NCBI RefSeq assembly: GCF_000348745.1
Contig: NC_020812.1
Coordinates: 62,001-126,000 of the forward strand
From: Micavibrio aeruginosavorus EPB
GTDB lineage: Bacteria; Pseudomonadota; Alphaproteobacteria; Micavibrionales; Micavibrionaceae
Direction of reading: 5' to 3'
Length of the DNA: 64,000 nt
Positions 16,158-24,959 of this stretch are shown here, piece by piece; position 1 is the first letter of the stretch, and each line of letters begins with the position of its first letter. Under the pieces are notes generated by a model that did not search any database, was not told the DNA's origin, and saw only the letters and a program-made list of their open reading frames with translations. Position numbers and translations under genes: made by a program.

Positions 16158-17858
16158 TCAGCTTGCGATGGGAACGTTGATGTTGCCTTGGTTGATCAGG
16201 TCTTCAAGGCTCAGCCCGTTGGTGCCGCCAATAATGGTGGCAAAGTGAACGAAGTTGCCGTCGCTGTTCGGGCTGGCGTAAATATCTGTGTCGGCCCCGT
16301 TGGCCTGGAAATAAAGGTTGGCCAGAATATCCGCCAGATCGTCACCGGTTTCCAGGATGTCATTTTGCAGGATTAGAACATCACTGCCCGGATCGGTTTC
16401 AAAATTATAAATGGTGGTGACGCCATTGATGGCATTGCCCGACAGCGTCAGAATATCGCGCGCATCATCGCTGCCGTACAATGTGGTGTTGGCACCGGAT
16501 ATGTCGTATTCGTTCACATCGTCACCGGTGCTGTGCACCGTGTTGCCATTTCCTTCCAGCGTGACGGAATGATAACCATTTCCGATGGTCAGTGTGTTGT
16601 TGTCATTGTGAATGGTAATGATGTCGCCATCGGGGCCATCGCCGGCCCCTGTGTTGATGGTGTTGTTGTTGCCCCAGATTTCGATGTCGTCGTCACCTGT
16701 GGCGCCTGTATTGATGGTGTTTCCGTTCCCGCTCATCTCGATGGACAGGCTGTCGCTGCTGTGCGCATCTGACATGGTCAGGATGTTGTCGTCACCGTAA
16801 ATCTCCACGCTTGTTCCTGCGGCACGGTAAAGGGTACCGGTGTTTGAATTGCCATGAAACTGGATGTCCAACTCACCGGTCCCGCCGTTCACAACATTGC
16901 CGTCGCCCGAAATTTCCAGGAAATAATATTCATCCCCGGTGGTTATGGTGTTGTTGTTTCCGTTAAACTCCGCGGCGCCGGTGCCGTTATCGGTTGCAAA
17001 GCTGTTGTTGTTGCCTGTGATCATGGAGTTGTCGTTTCCATCCCCGGCCGAGATGGTGGTGGTGTTTGCAAAAACGCCGATGATGTCATCCCCGTCACCG
17101 GCGTGAATGGTGGATCCATCTCCATACATAAAAATCAGGTCGTTGCCCGCGCCCGCATTGATTTGATAAATCACGCTCCAGTCGAGATCCGCCAGATAGG
17201 TTTTAATACCGCCGCCATTGGGTTCAAAAAAATATCCCGTGGCATCATTGCCGATGGAATAGGCGTCAAAATCGGGTTCCAGTTCGATGCTGGCGCCGCC
17301 ATAAAATAATCCGTACAACGCCCCGGCAAAGAATTCATTGCTGCCTGTTCCGTTGATGATGCGTGTTTCGATGGCCGGTTCGGTATCTCCGCCATGGGAT
17401 GATGTGTGTCCCGGATGTGCAATGGTCAGCGTTTCATGCGTGTACGCCATCACGGTGGCCGCCTGATGCGCCAGATGCGACGCGCCAATCGGCCCCAGCG
17501 GTTGATCCAGTTCGTCCAGCGGCGTCAATGACGGGTCGTCGCTGGAGAGCGAGAACACGCTCTGGGCCTGTGACTGAAAACCAAATCCGGATGATTGCGG
17601 GGCGTTGGGCGCGGGTTGTGCCGGGGCATGGGCCTGTGTCGCGGCGGCGGGGGATGCCTGTGCCTCCGGCTCTGCTGGTTGGGGGATGATCGTGGGGCGC
17701 GCGTCCGCCGCGGATGGGTCGGGCGTGGGATCAGGTGAAGGTGCGTTTGTTATGGTGCTGTCATCCGCCGCCGCGGTGTTCGCGGCGGGGTCATGCGCAT
17801 CGTTTTGCGCAGCCTCAGCGGCAGAAATATCAGAAACCCGGATACTCACCATACGCAT
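16158..17858 (-). CDS. Putative type I secreted repeat protein with asparagine-ladder beta-roll
   Basis: The 566-residue protein has no N-terminal signal peptide. Residues about 1-90 are Ala/Pro-rich and disordered, followed by the GFGFQS motif (bases 17571-17588). From about residue 230 a region of roughly 18-residue units alternates G(D/N)NNTI with G-D-D-x-I segments (GNNNTITTGDEYYFLEIS and similar), like RTX beta-roll turns. The last 75 residues (SDVLILQNDILETGDDLADI, FATIIGGTNGLSLEDLI) match the VCA0849-type T1SS C-terminal target found in the other RTX proteins of this window. It is probably exported by the T1SS encoded at 46.6-52.5 kb. ATG 17858 was chosen over an upstream TTG. Surface function is unknown. 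Confidence 0.72.
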   Translation of the reverse strand: MRMVSIRVSDISAAEAAQNDAHDPAANTAAADDSTITNAPSPDPTPDPSAADARPTIIPQPAEPEAQASPAAATQAHAPAQPAPNAPQSSGFGFQSQAQSVFSLSSDDPSLTPLDELDQPLGPIGASHLAHQAATVMAYTHETLTIAHPGHTSSHGGDTEPAIETRIINGTGSNEFFAGALYGLFYGGASIELEPDFDAYSIGNDATGYFFEPNGGGIKTYLADLDWSVIYQINAGAGNDLIFMYGDGSTIHAGDGDDIIGVFANTTTISAGDGNDNSMITGNNNSFATDNGTGAAEFNGNNNTITTGDEYYFLEISGDGNVVNGGTGELDIQFHGNSNTGTLYRAAGTSVEIYGDDNILTMSDAHSSDSLSIEMSGNGNTINTGATGDDDIEIWGNNNTINTGAGDGPDGDIITIHNDNNTLTIGNGYHSVTLEGNGNTVHSTGDDVNEYDISGANTTLYGSDDARDILTLSGNAINGVTTIYNFETDPGSDVLILQNDILETGDDLADILANLYFQANGADTDIYASPNSDGNFVHFATIIGGTNGLSLEDLINQGNINVPIAS

Positions 17859-17977
17859 AAACCCAGAAAAGACCTTATCCAAAGTCTATAAGAGAAGGGA
17901 ATACTCTCCCCTTACTCTAGGGCCAGATGGTTAAAATTTTACGAAAATTCTTGGTTTTTCGCGGTCTTCAGCCGGGG

Positions 17978-18589
17978 TCAGGGGACCGGCTGGAACGTTC
18001 CGTCGGCCTGTAATGTTTCCAGCACGCCGGATTCAATCGCGTACCATGCGCCGTGCAGGCTGAGCGTGCCTTGCTCCACGCGCTCCGCAATCCATGGGAA
18101 CGTCATCAGGTTGTTCAGGGACACTTTGATGACCTCGTGTTCGCAACAGGTTTGGCGCTCCACCGCATCGGGGATGGCCGTGGTTTTCACACGGGCGGAT
18201 TCGGCGATTTGCATCCAGGGGGCGACGAAATCCTGCGCGTGGGCCGGAGCCCCGTTCAGCAACGCGCTGACCCCGCCGCACATGCCGTGACCCAGCACGA
18301 TCAAATGCGGAATTTCCAGCACACGCACACCAAATTCCAATGCGGCGCTGGTGCCGTGATAGGCGCTGTCCGGGGCGTAAGGTGGAACCAGGTTGGCGAC
18401 ATTGCGCACGATTAAAATTTCACCGGGGCCGCAATCAAAAATCATGGTCGGGTCCACGCGGCTGTCGACGCACGACACGATCAAGGCCCGTGGCTTCTGG
18501 CCACGTTCGGCCAATTGCCGGAAAATACGTTTGCGTTCGGGCCATCCGGTTTCACGAAAACGGCGATAGCCCTCGATCAGCTGGTCCAT
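17978..18589 (-). CDS. can: Beta-class carbonic anhydrase
   Basis: The 203-residue enzyme has the beta-class zinc ligands in order: SCVDSRVDPTMIF (C-x-D-x-R) and LGHGMCGG (H-x-x-C). IVRNVANLVPPY is also typical. It interconverts CO2 and bicarbonate in the cytoplasm, supplying bicarbonate to carboxylases. Length is normal for the family. ATG 18589 is the only sensible start. It is divergent from the ammonium transporter gene, with a 200-base gap that includes a perfect palindrome. Confidence 0.93.
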   Translation of the reverse strand: MDQLIEGYRRFRETGWPERKRIFRQLAERGQKPRALIVSCVDSRVDPTMIFDCGPGEILIVRNVANLVPPYAPDSAYHGTSAALEFGVRVLEIPHLIVLGHGMCGGVSALLNGAPAHAQDFVAPWMQIAESARVKTTAIPDAVERQTCCEHEVIKVSLNNLMTFPWIAERVEQGTLSLHGAWYAIESGVLETLQADGTFQPVP

Positions 18590-18702
18590 GGGTGCTTCTC
18601 CTCATCTTGCGGGCGCAGTCTAAAACGCCCGGCGCAGGCCAGCAAGTATGCGGTTTGCTTTATGCCTAACAATATGATTTTAAAAGGGAAAATTGACATA
18701 TG

Positions 18703-18727
18703 TTGCAATGCAACTTTTGCATTGCAA
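18703..18727. promoter_or_regulatory. Perfect 25-bp palindrome upstream of the ammonium transporter
   Basis: TTGCAATGCA (18703-18712) and TGCATTGCAA (18718-18727) are perfect 10-bp inverted arms around a 5-base centre. A TTGACA sequence lies just left (18693-18698). The dyad is 66 bases before the amtB start and about 115 bases from the divergent carbonic anhydrase start. It fits a dimeric regulator, possibly nitrogen-related, although it is not a clear NtrC box. Confidence 0.5.
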
Positions 18728-18793
18728 TAAACGCATGGCTGAGCCATATTCCGCGCATAGGTGCATTTCATTGGTTTTTTAAAGGAGCAAAAC

Positions 18794-20017
18794 ATGATCC
18801 CGGCCGATATTGCGTGGATGTTGATGGCGACGGCGTTGGTGCTGTTGATGACGCCCGGCGTTGCGTTTTTCTACGGCGGCATGGTCCCCGTCCGCAGTGT
18901 GATTTCAACAAAGTTCCAAAGCTTCGCCTGTATGGGTGTGGTCGGTCTGATCTGGGCCGTGTGCGGATACTCATTGGTTTTTTCCGAAGGCAATATTTTT
19001 ATCGGCGGGTTTGATTATCTGATGCTGAGCAATGTTGGCGTGGACCCGAATGCATCATACGGCCCCACCATTCCGCATGTTCTGTTCATGCTGTTCCAGG
19101 CGACCTTTGCCATTATCACGCCGGCCTTGATCACTGGGGCCGTTGCCGAACGCGTGCGGTTCAAGGCGTGGCTGATCATCATGGCGCTGTGGTCGTTGTG
19201 CGTCTATGTGCCGGTGGCGCATTGGGTTTGGGGTCCGGGCGGATGGATTGCCAAAATGGGCGGTCTGGATTTTGCCGGGGGTCTGGTTGTGCATATGACA
19301 TCGGGTTTTGCGGCTCTGGTCGCGGCGATCATGCTGGGCAATCGTGCCGGATTTAAACCGGAAGAAAACAATTCGTTCAGCGTGCTGATGGTCTGGCTGG
19401 GGGCGACGTTCCTGTGGTTTGGCTGGTTCGGTTTTAATGCCGGTTCGGCGTTGGGGGCCAACGGTCTGGCGGCGTATGCGGCGGGCACAACATTTTTTGC
19501 GGCGGCGACATCCATGACCATCTGGATGATTTGCGACTGGGTGATCGGCGGAAAACCCACGGCGGTCGGTGCGGCCGTGGGCGCTGTGGCGGGTCTGGTC
19601 GCCATTACACCGGCGGCGGGTTATGTCAGTTTACAGGCGGCCTTGATCATTGGTGTTGTGGCGGCTGTCGGATGCTATTTCGCCGCCCGTCTGGTGAAGC
19701 ATACGTTGAAAACGGATGATACGGTCGACGTGTTCGCCTGCCACGGTGTGGGCGGCATGATTGGCACGATCCTGACCGCTGTGTTCGCCAGCACCGCCAT
19801 CAACCCCGCCGGGGCGGATGGCCTGTTGTTCGGCGGCGTGGATTTGTTCCGCGCCAACGTGATCGGTGCATTGGTTGTTGTCGGTTATACGGGTGTCGTA
19901 ACGGCGGTCATCTTCAAACTGGTCGGCCTGATCACCCCGGTCCGCGTGAGCCAGAGCGAAGAAAAATCCGGCCTGGATATGACCCAACACGGCGAGCGGG
20001 CCTTTGCCTTGCGCTAA
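18794..20017 (+). CDS. amtB: Ammonium transporter AmtB
   Basis: The 407-residue protein has eleven hydrophobic segments and the Amt signatures TPGVAFFYGGMVPV near the N-terminus, VAHWVWGPGGWI, DFAGGLVVHMTSGFAALVAA (first pore histidine) and FACHGVGGMIGTIL (second pore histidine). AmtB carries ammonium across the inner membrane. GGAG at 18784-18787 fixes ATG 18794; an upstream alternative start was rejected. Mature-like N-terminus without a signal peptide. The PII gene glnK, the usual partner, is not adjacent on either side. The C-terminal tail (SEEKSGLDMTQHGERAF), which contacts PII, is present. A terminator follows. Confidence 0.95.
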   Translation: MIPADIAWMLMATALVLLMTPGVAFFYGGMVPVRSVISTKFQSFACMGVVGLIWAVCGYSLVFSEGNIFIGGFDYLMLSNVGVDPNASYGPTIPHVLFMLFQATFAIITPALITGAVAERVRFKAWLIIMALWSLCVYVPVAHWVWGPGGWIAKMGGLDFAGGLVVHMTSGFAALVAAIMLGNRAGFKPEENNSFSVLMVWLGATFLWFGWFGFNAGSALGANGLAAYAAGTTFFAAATSMTIWMICDWVIGGKPTAVGAAVGAVAGLVAITPAAGYVSLQAALIIGVVAAVGCYFAARLVKHTLKTDDTVDVFACHGVGGMIGTILTAVFASTAINPAGADGLLFGGVDLFRANVIGALVVVGYTGVVTAVIFKLVGLITPVRVSQSEEKSGLDMTQHGERAFALR

Positions 20018-20048
20018 AAAATAGCGGGTTTGAACGGGGAAACAGGCA

Positions 20049-20080
20049 GAAGGCGGGTCAGCAATGGCCCGCCTTCTTTG
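20049..20080 (+). terminator. Rho-independent terminator of amtB
   Basis: GAAGGCGGG (20049-20057) pairs perfectly with CCCGCCTTC (20068-20076), 10-base loop, followed by TTTG TTGG. It lies 31 bases after the amtB stop. Confidence 0.85.
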
Positions 20081-20116
20081 TTGGTCTTTTGTGCGGGTTC
20101 CTGTATTCATAGGCAG

Positions 20117-21358
20117 ATGACACAGGCGAAAAAACACATCGTAATTATCGGCGGCGGCCCGGCGGGGTTGTTCGCGGCGGAGTATCTGGCGGGAGCTGGA
20201 CACGCTGTGCATGTGTATGAGCATAAGCCGACCCTGGCGCGGAAATTTTTGATGGCCGGGCGCGGTGGATTGAACCTGACCCATTCCGAAGATCTGGAAT
20301 CATTCATCGCACGGTATGGCGCGGCCAGCGATTGGGTGGGGCCGATGGTACGGGATTTTACGCCGTCGGATCTGCGCGATTGGTGTAAAGGGCTGGGCGA
20401 AGAAACATTTGTCGGGTCCAGTGGGCGCGTATTTCCGCGCAGTTTCAAGGCTTCGCCGCTGTTGCGTGCATGGCAGGCGCGGTTGGATGGGTTGGGCGTG
20501 ACGTTTCATTTCAACCATCATTGGGCGGGATGGAATGATGCCGGCGCATTGATGTTTACCGACAAAAACGGGATGGCGGTTGTTGCGCGTGCCGAGGCCA
20601 CCCTGTTGGCACTGGGTGGGGCGTCGTGGCCGAAACTGGGGTCGGATGCGGGGTGGGTGGATTTGTTGCGCGGGCGTGGTGTTGCGATGGCGCCGTTCCG
20701 CCCGGCCAATTCCGGTTTTACCCATCCTTGGTCGGATCATTTCGCGGACCGTTTTGCGGGCCAGCCCTTGAAATCCATCACCCTGACCCACAGCGGGCGC
20801 AGTGTGCCCGGTGAAATGATGATCGCGGCCAAAAGCCATGAACGGGGTGTTGAAGGGGGCGTGATTTATGCGCTGTCCGCGTCAATCCGCACCGCGGTGG
20901 AGCATGATGGCGAAACAATCGTGCATATTGATTTACGCCCAGGTGTTACGCTGGAGGATCTGGCGCGCCGTCTGTCCGGGCCGCGCGGTCGCGCATCGTT
21001 TTCCACACACATGAAAAAGGCCGGTGGCTTGTCCCCGCTGGCGGCGGCGTTGCTGCGTGAACTGGGTGGCGAGGAGGTGAGCACGTTGTCGCCAATTATG
21101 CTGGCCACCCTGATAAAGGCTCTGCCGCTGCCGTTGTCAGCACCGTTTGGTCTGGCCCGTGCGATTTCATCGGCCGGGGGTATTGCGCGCGAGGCGGTGA
21201 AGGGTGATCTCATGCTGCAATCCCTCCCCGGCGTGTTTGTCGCTGGTGAAATGCTGGATTGGGAGGCGCCGACCGGTGGGTATTTGTTGCAGGCAACCTT
21301 CGCCACGGCGTTGCACGCCGCGCGCGGGATAGAGCGTTTTTTGAAAGCGTCTGATTAA
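20117..21358 (+). CDS. HI0933-family FAD-dependent oxidoreductase
   Basis: The 413-residue flavoprotein has the N-terminal Rossmann motif IVIIGGGPAGLFAAEYLAGAG. GRGGLNLTHSED is the HI0933-type second FAD contact, and SSGRVFPRSFKASPLLRAW follows. The C-terminus has VAGEMLDWEAPTGGYLLQATFATA, the usual FAD-closing segment. Members of this family (YhiN, BaiN-like) reduce unsaturated carbonyl or steroid-type substrates in some species, but most are uncharacterised. ATG 20117 keeps the Rossmann motif at residues 8-14 and is preceded by AGGCAG. The gene starts soon after the amtB terminator and converges on the MATE gene, whose stop it overlaps by 4 bases (21355-21358). Confidence 0.85.
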   Translation: MTQAKKHIVIIGGGPAGLFAAEYLAGAGHAVHVYEHKPTLARKFLMAGRGGLNLTHSEDLESFIARYGAASDWVGPMVRDFTPSDLRDWCKGLGEETFVGSSGRVFPRSFKASPLLRAWQARLDGLGVTFHFNHHWAGWNDAGALMFTDKNGMAVVARAEATLLALGGASWPKLGSDAGWVDLLRGRGVAMAPFRPANSGFTHPWSDHFADRFAGQPLKSITLTHSGRSVPGEMMIAAKSHERGVEGGVIYALSASIRTAVEHDGETIVHIDLRPGVTLEDLARRLSGPRGRASFSTHMKKAGGLSPLAAALLRELGGEEVSTLSPIMLATLIKALPLPLSAPFGLARAISSAGGIAREAVKGDLMLQSLPGVFVAGEMLDWEAPTGGYLLQATFATALHAARGIERFLKASD

Positions 21359-22776
21359 GCGGGGCTGTGCGCCAGTTCGGCCGTTGTCATGTGCTGTTTA
21401 TTGCGCCAGTGGTAATACAGGCCCGTGCCGATATTGGCGATGGCGATGGAGGTGAACACACCGATCACGCCAAAGAAATGATTGCCGATAAAGGCCAGCG
21501 GGATTTGCACGATAATCATTTTCACCCCAATCATCGCCGCGGATCGTTGCGGCAAACCGATGGCGTTAAACGCGCTGGACCAGCCGGGCACCAGATTGCC
21601 CGCGGCGTAGCTAAACGGCACGATCAGGAAGTACAAGGCTGTCATGCGCACGGTTTCCGCGTCGGTGGAAAACAATCCGGCCAGCGGATAGGCCCCAATC
21701 ATCAGGATGGCCGCCACCGCCACCGACCACAGCACGCAAAAGCGAATGGCCAGACGCAGTGTTTCATGCACACGGTCAAACCGGCGGGCGCCCCAATTCT
21801 GGCCCAGAATGGGCGACATGCCGGTGGCCAGCGCCATGATGACGATAAAGGCAAACGCCTCAACCCGTGTGGCCACACCAAAGGCGGCCACGGCATGGGT
21901 GCCGCTTTGCGCCAGAATGGCGGTTAAAACACCGCTGGTCATGGGCTGGATCGTGCTGGTAATGCCGGCGGGCAGGGCGATGAACAACAAGCGGCGCGCC
22001 GAGTCGCCGAATTGATCGAGATGCAGCCCGTCCTGAAAAATAATGCGTTTTTTGTATTTCAAAATCCACAATGCCACGATCATGGATAAGCCATAGGAAA
22101 TGATGGTGGCCAATGCCGCCCCATGCATTTCCATCCGGGGTAGGCCGAACAGGCCGAAAATCAGCAACGGGTCCAGCACGACCAGAAACGCCGTGGTGCC
22201 CATCATGATCAGGGCCGGGGTTAATGTATCGCCCGTGGCGCGAATGGCGGAATTGCCGACCATGGGCACGGTGATGAATACAATCCCCGTGAACCACAGC
22301 CCCATATAATCCAACACCATCGGCATCATATCGTCCGTGGCGCCCATGGCGCGGAACAGCGGGTCCATGATGGCGTGCCCGGCCAGCGCCATGATCACAC
22401 CGGCTATCACAGCCAGGATCAAGCCATGGCTGGACAACCGAACAACCGTATCGTGATTGCCCTCGCCAATCGCGCGCGACACGACGGACGACATGCCAAT
22501 GCCCAGCCCGATGATCAGGCTCAGGACCGTCATGGTGACGGGGAAGGTAAAGCTGATCGCGGCCAGGTGGGCCGGGCTGATCATCGAAATGTAAAATGTG
22601 TTGACCAGCTGCGAGGCGACGATGGCCAGAATGCCCCAGATCATCGGCACGGATAACCGCACCAGATGGCCCTGAACCGGACCGCTGGTCAGATCGCCAT
22701 GACGGCCCCGCCCGTGCAGGGGGTTCGCAGTGGACGATGGGGCGGCGTGGTCGGTGGTGTCGGTTTCTGAACGCAT
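21355..22776 (-). CDS. MATE-family efflux transporter
   Basis: The 473-residue protein has twelve hydrophobic segments in two homologous halves. Each half starts with the MATE pattern: GHLVRLSVPMIWGILAIVAS in the first, SARRLLFIALPAGITSTIQP in the second. VNTFYISMISPAHLAAISF and GMSSVVSRAIGEGNHD are typical of the NorM/DinF group. It exports cationic or toxic compounds by H+ or Na+ antiport across the inner membrane. The C-terminus extends about 20 residues beyond the last helix. Substrates cannot be judged. Convergent 4-base overlap with the HI0933-type gene. Confidence 0.92.
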   Translation of the reverse strand: MRSETDTTDHAAPSSTANPLHGRGRHGDLTSGPVQGHLVRLSVPMIWGILAIVASQLVNTFYISMISPAHLAAISFTFPVTMTVLSLIIGLGIGMSSVVSRAIGEGNHDTVVRLSSHGLILAVIAGVIMALAGHAIMDPLFRAMGATDDMMPMVLDYMGLWFTGIVFITVPMVGNSAIRATGDTLTPALIMMGTTAFLVVLDPLLIFGLFGLPRMEMHGAALATIISYGLSMIVALWILKYKKRIIFQDGLHLDQFGDSARRLLFIALPAGITSTIQPMTSGVLTAILAQSGTHAVAAFGVATRVEAFAFIVIMALATGMSPILGQNWGARRFDRVHETLRLAIRFCVLWSVAVAAILMIGAYPLAGLFSTDAETVRMTALYFLIVPFSYAAGNLVPGWSSAFNAIGLPQRSAAMIGVKMIIVQIPLAFIGNHFFGVIGVFTSIAIANIGTGLYYHWRNKQHMTTAELAHSPA

Positions 22777-23053
22777 GATGGACCTTATATCTGCCTGTTA
22801 CCGCGGCGCGTCAAGCTTTTGGGAGTTTTTTGCGCCGGGTCCAGCGGGCGAAAACCCTATGGGATCAATACGAAGGGATAGTTTAGTAAGTCTTTACATA
22901 AAAATTTAACCGATTCTGCGCTATTCTTAACCATCGGTGCGCCCGGTCGGGGGACAAGGGTGCCCCGGAATCAGTATCGTATGATCCGTCAGGCCGTACG
23001 TCCGGCCGCAAAAAAAGCGGACATCAGTGTGTGCGGGGGCGAAAGCGTCGGGT

Positions 23054-24706
23054 ATGGCGGATACAGTCTTTACGGGTACAGCCAGTGGGGATTTCATGGT
23101 GATGCAGGGTGACCTGCAGCATATGACCATGACTCTGACCAACCCCTACACCGGTGAAACCGTTAACATCAACGATGTGTACAAGGTCAATAACGCCGCC
23201 TATGACGGGCTGGGCGGGACCGATGCGCTGTTGATGAGCGAGCATGGCGACATGCTGCTGATCAAAGACGCGGACGGGGACCAGACCCTGAAAAACATCG
23301 AACAGATTATCGCCGGAGATGGCGGCGACGTGATCGTTCTGGCGGATGCAGAAATTCAATACGGCAACGTGGCGATTGATGGTGGCGGATCGGGTGATAT
23401 CATCTGGTCCAACAACGGCAATGACACGATCTTTGCGCTGGATGGCAATGATATCGTCGATGGTGGCGGCGGGCTGGATAAGATTTATGGCGGGTGGGGC
23501 AGCGATTATCTGCGCGGCGGCAATGGCGATGATATTGTTTATGGCGGCAGCAAGAACGATTCAGAGTCTGATTATCACACCGTTTCGACATACGAAAAAT
23601 TCTTCACGATTACGCACAGCTTCCCAACCCTGAATGAAGGCGTGCAAATCACACCGGACCAGCAACAATATCTGGGTCATCCGGCTGGGGAAACGGTTGT
23701 CACGTTTACCACCACCGCCACGCTGAAATTCGTCTCCACCGATGCTGGGTATAAAAACACCGTCGGCGTTTATACCGTCGATCCGGATGGCACCATCCGT
23801 AACGCTGATTTCGCGTTTATGAATGCCCGCGCGACGGCGTCAGGAACCAGCCATGAATTTGAAATTTCCGGTGCGGTCGGTGTGCAAATCGGCCTGTTCA
23901 TGATTGCCAACGGATACAATGCCAATGGCGGCTACGGCGGCATTGACATGAATACGGGCACGCTGAATTTCTATTACAATTTTGGGCAGGCGGATCAACG
24001 TCTGGCCAAGGTGACCGATGATGGCGACAATGTCAGCCTGATCTGGAGCGATGGCACGACGGACAAGCTGATCGCCGGAACGATCTATCATTCCTCGGCC
24101 AGCGACGGGTCCAGCTCATTGAACAGGGATGACAATATTCATGTCATCACCGGTCTGTCCACACCGGGCGATAACACCACCTTGCGCCTAGGGTTTGAAG
24201 ACCAAGACCATTTGGGTGATGCCGATTTCAACGATGTCATCGTTGATTTACAGGTGGAAACGCAAGTGGTGGAAACCATCCTGCGCCCCGATGATGACAT
24301 TCTGTATGGTGATGCCGGGAATGACACGCTGTATGGCGGGTTTGGCAATGACGTGCTGAATGGTGGCACGGGTTCGGACCATCTGTATGGCGGCCAGGGC
24401 GCAGACACATTCGTGTTCGACAATATGGATGGGTTTGTCGACACCGTGCATGATTTCAAAGCCAGCGAGGGCGATGTGCTGGATATTTCCGACATCCTGT
24501 CCGGTTATGATGGCGGGGTCGACGATATAACGGATTTCCTGAAGTTTGTGCAAAACGGGTCCAACGTGGATCTGTATGTCAATGCCGATGGGGACAGTGG
24601 TGGCGCGTTTGACCGCGTGGCCGTCATTGTCGGCGGCGTTGGCGGCGCCAGCGTTCAGGATTTGCTGGATGGTGGGGCCATCGTGGCCGCCCAGACGGCA
24701 GTGTAA
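23054..24706 (+). CDS. RTX-type T1SS substrate with DUF4114-like domain
   Basis: The 550-residue protein lacks a signal peptide. It has one RTX block at about residues 115-175 (GNDTIFALDGNDIVDGGGG, GGNGDDIVYGG) and a second at about 415-460 (GDAGNDTLYGGFGNDVLNG). Between them is a beta-rich region of about 240 residues including GFEDQDHLGDADFNDVIVDL, a DUF4114-like ending. The C-terminus (DTFVFDN, HDFKASEGDVLDISDILSGY, RVAVIVGGVGGASVQDLL) is the VCA0849-type T1SS target. RTX blocks fold on binding calcium outside the cell. Unlike the other three substrates it has no Ala/Pro N-terminal stretch and no GFGFQS. The ATG was chosen over an upstream GTG. Confidence 0.82.
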   Translation: MADTVFTGTASGDFMVMQGDLQHMTMTLTNPYTGETVNINDVYKVNNAAYDGLGGTDALLMSEHGDMLLIKDADGDQTLKNIEQIIAGDGGDVIVLADAEIQYGNVAIDGGGSGDIIWSNNGNDTIFALDGNDIVDGGGGLDKIYGGWGSDYLRGGNGDDIVYGGSKNDSESDYHTVSTYEKFFTITHSFPTLNEGVQITPDQQQYLGHPAGETVVTFTTTATLKFVSTDAGYKNTVGVYTVDPDGTIRNADFAFMNARATASGTSHEFEISGAVGVQIGLFMIANGYNANGGYGGIDMNTGTLNFYYNFGQADQRLAKVTDDGDNVSLIWSDGTTDKLIAGTIYHSSASDGSSSLNRDDNIHVITGLSTPGDNTTLRLGFEDQDHLGDADFNDVIVDLQVETQVVETILRPDDDILYGDAGNDTLYGGFGNDVLNGGTGSDHLYGGQGADTFVFDNMDGFVDTVHDFKASEGDVLDISDILSGYDGGVDDITDFLKFVQNGSNVDLYVNADGDSGGAFDRVAVIVGGVGGASVQDLLDGGAIVAAQTAV

Positions 24707-24785
24707 TCAACGTGGGATGACCGGTTAGATATCCGGAGGGCGAAAAGGGGAAGCACCCGGTCATTGTGTGCAACGACAATCAGCG

Positions 24786-24826
24786 AACCGCGATGGGGAG
24801 GTAAGGGGCCCCATCGCGGTTTTATT
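24786..24826 (+). terminator. Rho-independent terminator of the DUF4114-like RTX gene
   Basis: A perfect 13-bp stem, AACCGCGATGGGG (24786-24798) with CCCCATCGCGGTT (24809-24821), is followed by TTATTT. It separates the gene from the next T1SS-substrate gene. Confidence 0.9.
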
Positions 24827-24959
24827 TGCGCATTGTTATGAGGGGCCACTCTAAAGGTTAGGGTGGGTGGGAATAGATCATATTATCATAAAGTTTTAAC
24901 GAAGTTGGATTTATCATTAAGTTCTAATGTAACGAATATTCTGCGTGAGTGTTCCGGGT

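Noticed and set aside
24717-24764. Inverted repeat ATGACCGG/CCGGTCAT after the DUF4114-like RTX gene
   Set aside because: The loop is about 32 bases and there is no T run; the real terminator follows at 24786.
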